NCBI RefSeq assembly: GCF_943734655.1
Contig: NC_071354.1
Coordinates: forward strand, 78,219,838 to 78,283,837
From: Sabethes cyaneus
Taxonomy: Eukaryota > Arthropoda > Insecta > Diptera > Culicidae
DNA: 64,000 nt
Reading direction: 5' to 3'
The notes below the pieces were generated by a model. The model did no database searches, was not told the DNA's origin, and saw nothing but the letters and a program-made list of their open reading frames with translations. Shown here one piece after another: positions 57,823-64,000 of this stretch; position 1 is the first letter of the stretch; every line of letters starts with the position of its first letter. A program made the translations under genes and the position numbers.

Positions 57823-59192
57823 GGGCCAGAAATTGTAATTTCGGGACAAATATATTTGCGGTTAAACGGCGTGTCTCAGCTCAATGTAGTCTTCGGCAAC
57901 TTTTTGAATGAAAAAATGATGCATCTTTTGAAAGGGTCGTCCAATATTTACGTGTTACTTTAACAACAATTTAAGTAATAACTTTTTGAGTAAACTTTTT
58001 TTTACCTGTTTGGTTTCAAAATATTAAAGATAAACCAATTTCAAGTAATTTTTCTGAAGATATCAAACTTCTACCTTTTACCCATTTTCAGCAATAGACT
58101 TTTGTTTATAAACGACCCCTCAAATCACATTTATTCTTGTAATATGTTTATTTCAACAGACAGCTCAATGTGATGTTCTAGACAACATTTTGCACATTAA
58201 AGAGGAATATTTTTTTCTGGAGACTGTTTCGCTTTTTCTGCATTAATTAATAAGATATAACTGTTTTTACGCTAAAAACCGTTTGATGAAAAATGTGTAT
58301 TTTTTCAAGGGTGGTGTCTTCGAGGAAGTAAAATAATAAAATATAGCGCATCTTCTTGCACTATTAGGGTGACCATGAATTCACCTATTAGGGTGTATAA
58401 TGATGTGTTAAAAAAGAGCATTTAAAAATCAATTACACTCAATAACTTTGTACACGATTATTTTATTGCTTACAAATGTTTTACAAAGTTATTTAGTATG
58501 TTGAAGTACATATTTTCTGTGAAGACTGTTTGACGCTGGGACGCATATTTATTATGTTATAAAATGTATGAAAAAAAAATCCGCGCTGTTCCCAGGTATT
58601 CCCAGCCATGGTATTCCCAGGTATTCTCTGAAATACACATTTGGGCAGATAGCTTTAATAATTCCCTACAAATTGGTATGCAAACTAATTACAGATACTT
58701 GCAGATGGCTAAGATATTCGGATTTTCCATCAAACGGTTTTTAACCTAAAATCAGTTATATCTTATTAATTAATGCATATAAAGCAAAAAAGTCTTCAGC
58801 AAAAATATTCCTCTTTTATGTGCAAAATATTTTCTAGAACTTCACATTGAGCTGTCTGTTGAAATAAACATGTTACAAAAAGAAATGTGATTTGAGGGGT
58901 CGTTTATAAACAAAGGTCTATTGCTGAAAATGGGTAAAAGGTAGAAGTTTGATATCTTCAGAAAAATTACTTGAAATTGGTTTATCTTTAATATTTTGAA
59001 ACCAAACAGGTAAAAAAAAGTTTACTCAAAAAGTTATTACTTAAATTGTTGTTTAAGTAACGCTTAAATATTGGACGATCCCTTCAAAATATGCATCAAT
59101 TTTTTATTCAAAAAGTTGCCGAAGACCACATTGAGCTGAGACATGCTGTTTAACCGCAAATATTTTTGTCCCGAAATTTAAATTTCTGGCCC
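57823..59192. mobile_element. 1.37-kb foldback element with arms of about 480 bp
   Basis: The left arm starts GGGCCAGAAATT...TTTCGGGACAAATAT and the right arm is its inverse (ATATTTTTGTCCCGAAATTT...AATTTCTGGCCC). Arms continue inward through GCTCAATGTAGTCTTCGGCA, GACGACCC-type and ACCAATTTCAAGTAATTTTT segments to AAAACCGTTTGATG / CATCAAACGGTTTT, enclosing about 400 bp of loop. CACTGTG directly precedes the left arm (57817-57823), but no counterpart lies at the right, so a Transib link is only a guess. No coding capacity. Confidence 0.85.
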
Positions 59193-59199
59193 ATTTCCA

Positions 59200-61337
59200 A
59201 TTGAGTCCTCTCCCCTCTTTAGAAGGGGTATTACGACTCCTCTTCCCTTCAAGATGGGGGGCTTCCATACAAATGAAATACAAATTTCCTCATAACTCGA
59301 GAACTAATCAAGCAAATGGAACCATATTTGGCATTTGGGTGTTTTTGGAGGCAAGAATTTTTTCTATCGTGAATTAGGACCTCTTATCTTTTTAGGAGGG
59401 GGGGCTCCCACACAAATGAAATTCAAATTTCCTCATAACTCCAGAACTAGTCAAGTATATGGCACCAAATTTAGCACGTTGGTGTTTCTCCAGGCAATGT
59501 CTTTTTCTATGGTGCATTGAGACCCCGCTCCTCTTTAGGAGGGAAATTATGACCCCTCTCTCCTTTAAGAGGGGGGGCTTCCATACAAATGAAATACAAA
59601 TTTCTTCATAACTCGAGAACTAGTCAAACAAATGGAACTAAATTTGGCATGTGAAGGTTTTTGGAGGCAAGAATTATTCTATGATGAATTAGGACCCCTT
59701 ACCTTTTTAGGAGGGGGGGGCTCCCATACAAATGAAATACAAATTTCGTCAACTCCAGACCTAATCAAGCAAATGGAACCAAATTTAGCGTGTGGGTGTT
59801 TTTGTAGGCAAATTTTTTTCTATGGTGAATTGAGACCCCTTCCATCTTTAGGAGAGGAATTATAACCCCTCTTTTTTGTATGAGTCCTTATTCCTACCAC
59901 AGCGGTGAGGGGTCTCAAACCATCTTAAAAATATCCAGCCTACAAAGTCCTCCACATGCCAAATTTGGTTCCATTTGCTTGATTAGTTCTCCGGTCACGA
60001 GGAAGTTTGTATTTCATTTGTATGCCAAATTTGGTTCCTTTGGTTGATTAGTTTTCGAGTTATGAGGAAATTTGTATTTCATTTGTATAGGAGTCCCCTC
60101 CTAAAGTGGGAAAGGATCCTAATTCACCATAGAAAAAAAAAATCTTGCCTCCAAAAACTTTCACATGCCAAATTTGGTTCTATTTGCTTAATTAATTCTG
60201 GAGTTACGAAGAAATTTGTATTTCATTTGTATGGGAGACCCCCCCCCCCCCCCCCCTCCTAAAATGGGGAGGAGTCCTAATTCATCATAGAAAAAACTCT
60301 TGCCTCCAAAAACCTTCACATGCCAAATTTGGTTCCATTTGATTGATTAGTTCTCGAGTTATAAGAAAATTTGTATTTCATTTGTATAGGAGCCCCCCGT
60401 CCAAAAGTGGGGAGGGGTCCTAGTTCTCCACAGAAACTATTCTTGCCTCCAAGAACCTTCACTTGCCAAATTTGGTTCCATTTGATTGATTAGTTCTCGA
60501 GTTATGAGAAAATTTGTATTTCATTTGTATAGAAGCCCCCCCTCACCATACCACCAATTCACCATAAAAAAATTTGCTTCCAAAAACACCCACATGCCAA
60601 ATTTGGTTCCATTTCTTTGATTAGTTCTGGAGTTATGAAGAAATTTATATTTCATTTGTATGGGAGCCCCCTCTCCTAAAATGGGGAGGGGTCCTAATTC
60701 ATCATGGAAAAAACTCTGGCCTCCAATAACCTTCACGTGCCGAATTTGGTTCCATTTGATTGATTAGTTCTCGAGCTACGTGGAAATTTGTATTTCATTT
60801 GTATGGGAGCCCCCCGTCCAAAAGTGGGGAGGGGTCCTGGTTCACCACAGAAACAATTCTGGCCTCCAGGAACTTTTACATGCCAAATTTGGTTCCATTT
60901 GATTGATTACTTCTCGAACTATGAGAAAATTTGAATTTCATTTGTATAGAAGCCCCCCCTCCTAAAGTGAGGAGGGGTCCTAGTTCACCATAGAAAAAAT
61001 TCTTGTCTCTAAAAACCTTCACATGCCGAATTCGGTTCCATTAGCTTGATTAGTTCTCGAGTTATGAGGAAATTTGTATTTCATTTGTATGGGAGTCTCC
61101 CTTCTTAAAGAGGGGAGGGGTCTCAATGCACCATAAAAAAAATTTTATCTCCAAAAATACCCACATGCCAAATTTGGTTCCGTTTGCCTGATTAGTTCTC
61201 GTGTTATGCAGAAATTTGTATTTCTTTTGTATGGGAGCCCCCCCTCTTAGTGGTGGGAGGGATCTCTAACAATCATAAGAACCTTCCTCGGCTCCAAATA
61301 CCCCTACATGCAAATTTTCACGCCGATCGGTTTTCCT
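59200..61337. mobile_element. Two Helitron-like repeat fragments in opposite orientation
   Basis: 59200-59880 carries about four units in one orientation (CCATACAAATGAAATACAAA, AACTAATCAAGCAAATGGAA). 59880-61337 carries about nine in the other (GGTTCCATTTGATTGATTAG, GGGAGCCCCCC). The junction lies near 59880. The right fragment ends at CACGCCGATCGG, short of the expected 5' terminus, so both are truncated. Small open frames in both strands are unit translations. Confidence 0.75.
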
Positions 61338-62249
61338 CGAAGATCATACGTTTTAATATGAATGAATACGCAATGTAGAATATGGAATATGGAAAAAGTA
61401 GTTTTTGATACATCGAAATACAAACAGTCTCTCTCAACGAAAGACACAAACGCCTGTCCATCAGTTGTTTCATACGTTCTAGTTCACAAAAATAATTGGT
61501 TGATAGTACTAAAATTTTATTGTTATTCTTTTGATAGAATAACAGAATGCGTACGGTTTTTGTAATTCAACTGCAAACTAGTTCTAGGTAATATTATTAA
61601 AAACCCGCTGAGAATTCGACAGTCTGCAACAAATGACTCACTTTTCCAACCAATAGTGATATCGTGAAACAAACTGTGAAAACAGAGTTGAGATAGTTTT
61701 TGTGCTGGTTTGTGTTTTAATTAGGGTCTGTTTTAATCTGATTTGCAATCCCCGAGTCCCTGAATGTGTACCGCTGGCAAAAGTCGACCAAATCCTACCG
61801 TAATTTCCTAATCACACATCTGCAAATTAAACAAAGGGCTTCAACATTCATCAGAATATACATTCACGTATACTGCTACTGTAGTATCAGCAAACATCAG
61901 CTAAATAAGCAGGAACACAAAAAGCGTCCCTGCTGGCGAGATTGGAAAACTTCGTGACCACAAAGCAAGCCATTATGTATGGGGGTGGTAAGGATATGGA
62001 TGGACCAACGCTACTTCACTATTGATTTTTCATAGTTGCTCTCCAATTTAAACGTAACATCCGTACAAACGATTTTGTTTAATTAAATAATAACATTTTT
62101 AGCACATTTTAATCAAGCTTTTGTTGATTTTAGGGCGGTGTATGTTTCAGTCAAACGAATCAAGCTGTGGTAACTAATATTAAAACATAGTTTTCCGAAG
62201 AAACGTCAGATCGCAGAATAACGGGAGAGACCTCAGCCGCCTCCGTGAC
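61338..62249. other. No recognisable feature
   Basis: AT-rich. Nothing recognised. Confidence 0.4.
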
Positions 62250-62430
62250 GTTGGATGGAATGGATGCCATGGGATGTACTCTTTAACCTGCTCTTCAACA
62301 TTGTCTTGGAAGTTGGAGAAAAAACCAAGCCTAACAACTCACCTGGTTGTTTGTTTTGCAGATGACGTTGATATCGTCCGTAGAGTCAACCGAAGAGCAG
62401 CTAAAGATTATCAAACAACAATCTGAGTTC
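62250..62430 (+). pseudogene. LINE reverse transcriptase fragment with intact FADD
   Basis: LFNLLFNIVLEVGEKTKP in one frame and, after a shift, CFADDVDIVRRVNRRAAK, the catalytic block of the RTE-like family (FADD at 62355-62366). Only about 60 codons remain. Confidence 0.7.
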
Positions 62431-63104
62431 CGTTTCTAGGTGATCAGGTTTCAACGGAAAGGATCCGGCTTGTCGAGAGAAACAACTGTGTTAAGACCAT
62501 TACTTAGATTGTTAAACTTTTTGAACAATTTGATTCTTACTAATGGAACGTTTAAGTAATCGCAAATTGTTATATGCTTTTTCTTCTCGTTTTTTGTATT
62601 GTGGAATCATTTGACATTATAAACTAGCAATACATTAGCAATTACAGTAAGAAAATTGTACAGTATATATAAACTTGCAGTGATACTAAATGTGTTTCCT
62701 TCACTAAGCTCCAACTGAACAATTTCCTCAGGATGTTCATTATACCCCACGTACCTCGACGTCACCTTTAGTGTAGAGTGAATATTTACTGCATATCATC
62801 TCAAGTCAATGTTTGAAAAACTACCACCCAAGGCTGCTCAACTAGCAAAAACTAAACCCAACAGCGTGCGTTATGTGCTGTGTTGACAGAGCAGGAAAAA
62901 GGAAAATCTTAGTGGAACAGCTTTGTCGTACGACAAAGGTACTTTTTACGACCGTTGGTTGGTGCCTACAGCAGCATCAGCGTGAAGTAGGTACGGTACG
63001 GTACACAGTAGTGAAAGCTAGCAGCTACTCAGCAGTTTGTGAATTTTTTTTTTCTATATGGTGCTGTGTGCCGGAGAAAAAAAGGGGAATACATTTGAGT
63101 CAAT
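62431..63104. other. No recognised gene (intron side of the next exon)
   Basis: If the exon at 63111-63326 is real, this is the start of its first intron. GGTACGGTACGGTAC occurs at 62990. No further exon recognised. Confidence 0.35.
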
Positions 63105-63110
63105 ACACAC

Positions 63111-63326
63111 TTTTGATTGGCTTCTCCTGTTGAAGGAACTGTTGTAGCTGTTGCTTCGGCTCCGCAGGGAACTGCTGCTGGTTTCGGATAATCCTCCCGG
63201 CACTGCCAGTAATGAGGCTCTATGGCTTCCGTTATCATCGTCGATACTGCATGATTCACTGCTCTGAACACCACTGGCTCCTTCCTCAGTCGTACAGTCA
63301 CTCTTAAAGTAACCCGAGCCGTTCAT
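63111..63326 (-). CDS. Candidate first coding exon of a host gene, serine-rich N-terminus
   Basis: On the minus strand ATG at 63326 lies in an ideal insect context (AAGGAAAATGA). It opens 72 codons beginning MNGSGYFKSDCTTEEG, then SSESCSIDDDNGSHRAS, LAVPGGLSETSSSSLRSRSN and SYNSSFNRRSQSK. The peptide is hydrophilic, disordered-looking and Ser-rich, with basophilic-kinase-like sites (RSRS, RRS). The frame reaches AAA|GTGTGT at 63111/63110, a usable donor in phase 0. Beyond it the frame turns into low-quality sequence and stops, as expected of an intron. I do not recognise the protein. Of all frames in the window it looks most like a genuine host coding exon. Confidence 0.5.
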
Positions 63327-64000
63327 TTTCCTTGTCTTCGCCGCAACTTTCGCGACATTCAGTATATTTCACTCGGAAATACTTTTTCCCAACTATTTTA
63401 AGATTTTTCCAACGCGACATTTACCGCGATGCCGCACTTCGATTGACATGCCATTTAAAGTTCAAAGTTAACTGGTATGCACCTGCGGTAGAACAGTTTA
63501 CCGCAAAATAAAATAGATTGATGACGGTGAAGTTCCCAAAATTGATTTTATTTTTTGATTGCGCCCTGTTTTCCATCCCCATATTTTATGTTCAACTGCT
63601 TTACCAGATTGGTTTCGCGGTTTTTGTACTCCGCTCTGTGCCCTGCATAAAAGCGGATAACAAACGTCGGAAGTATATTGTTCGATATACATAACTCCCT
63701 TTTCATACACCATCACCCGCATTGTTGACCTAGTCCTTAACTTCCGGGACGACGAGCGACAATCGATTGAAGGAAGCTATACAATATTTACTAATGACAG
63801 GCTTTTCTCGTTCACTCATTTGTTACTTCGTTCGTTCGTTCATTCGTTCGTTCAATGTTGGCCCTGTTGCAACTGATGGCAAAACCCGAGAGCAATAAAG
63901 GAAATGATTTGTAACCGGGAACAGATCCCAGCTGTCAGGTTCAGGGGGAACGACGCACGGTAATCGCCCCTTGAATGACGATACTCGTAAAATTTAGTGT
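63327..64000. other. Putative 5' leader and upstream region of the minus-strand exon
   Basis: Upstream of the ATG on the minus strand. GC content rises near 63420-63440 (GCGACATTTACCGCGATGCC). A TTCG tetranucleotide microsatellite lies at 63827-63854. No TATA box or initiator stands out, so the transcription start is not placed. Confidence 0.3.

Noticed and set aside
57817..57823. CACTGTG before the foldback as a second Transib-like end
   Set aside because: The right arm lacks the matching CACAGTG, and no 5-bp duplication is found.

Overview
This looks like nuclear DNA of a culicine mosquito, most likely Aedes or a close relative. It is AT-rich and gene-poor, with no prokaryotic operon structure. 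Its repeat families are ones I associate with Aedes: a Feilai-like tRNA-derived SINE, RTE-like LINEs with an APE endonuclease, Tc1/mariner DD37E elements, pogo-like elements, and the long repeats reading 'GGTTCCATTTGCTTGATTAG'. The species call rests on memory of these families and not on a database search.

No complete host gene is visible. The best host candidate is a 72-codon first coding exon on the minus strand at the right end (63326 down to 63111), with a good start context and a plausible splice donor. Weaker candidates are a short 5' exon at 19422-19510 (+), a possible 31-nt microexon at 28391-28361 (-) and two small ORFs (5409-5579, 33930-34114). Much of the rest may be intronic or intergenic DNA filled by transposable elements.

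Layout. 0.4-3.6 kb: a TTAA-type MITE, then an RTE-like LINE relic split by a 1.2-kb inverted-repeat element that itself holds a 108-bp MITE. 5.8-8.3 kb: a 2.5-kb pogo-like element with TA target duplication, whose transposase (intron included) has lost its DDE domain and carries a MITE and a SINE. 9.5-10.5 kb: a Transib-like non-autonomous element with CACAGTG ends, a 5-bp duplication and a miRNA-sized hairpin inside. 12.0-13.4 kb: a DD37E mariner relic split by a MITE and cut off by a hAT-like MITE. 13.4-18.0 kb: two oppositely oriented Helitron-like elements, one with its 5' end grown into a (TA)54 microsatellite, around a foldback of CCTAACGTCC iterons. 20.3-25.1 kb: SINEs, an iteron-bearing element, a Jockey-type RT relic, and a Helitron-like fragment. 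28.9-30.3 kb: a hAT-type element with perfect 8-bp duplication, filled by a dead ITmD37E transposase. 30.4-34.9 kb: RT scraps and MITEs. 35.4-38.8 kb: a 2.2-kb Helitron-like array of about 12 units, followed by a 13-bp minisatellite. 45.8-53.9 kb: two RTE-like LINE copies head-to-tail, each split by DNA elements, one of those split again, followed by a Jockey-type RT relic. 57.8-61.3 kb: a long hairpin foldback, then more Helitron-like repeats.

Almost every element is broken: catalytic residues are lost, frames shifted or domains deleted. The elements do not work together as a system. Their nesting instead gives a relative time-line of insertion, and at several sites the pre-insertion sequence can be read exactly.
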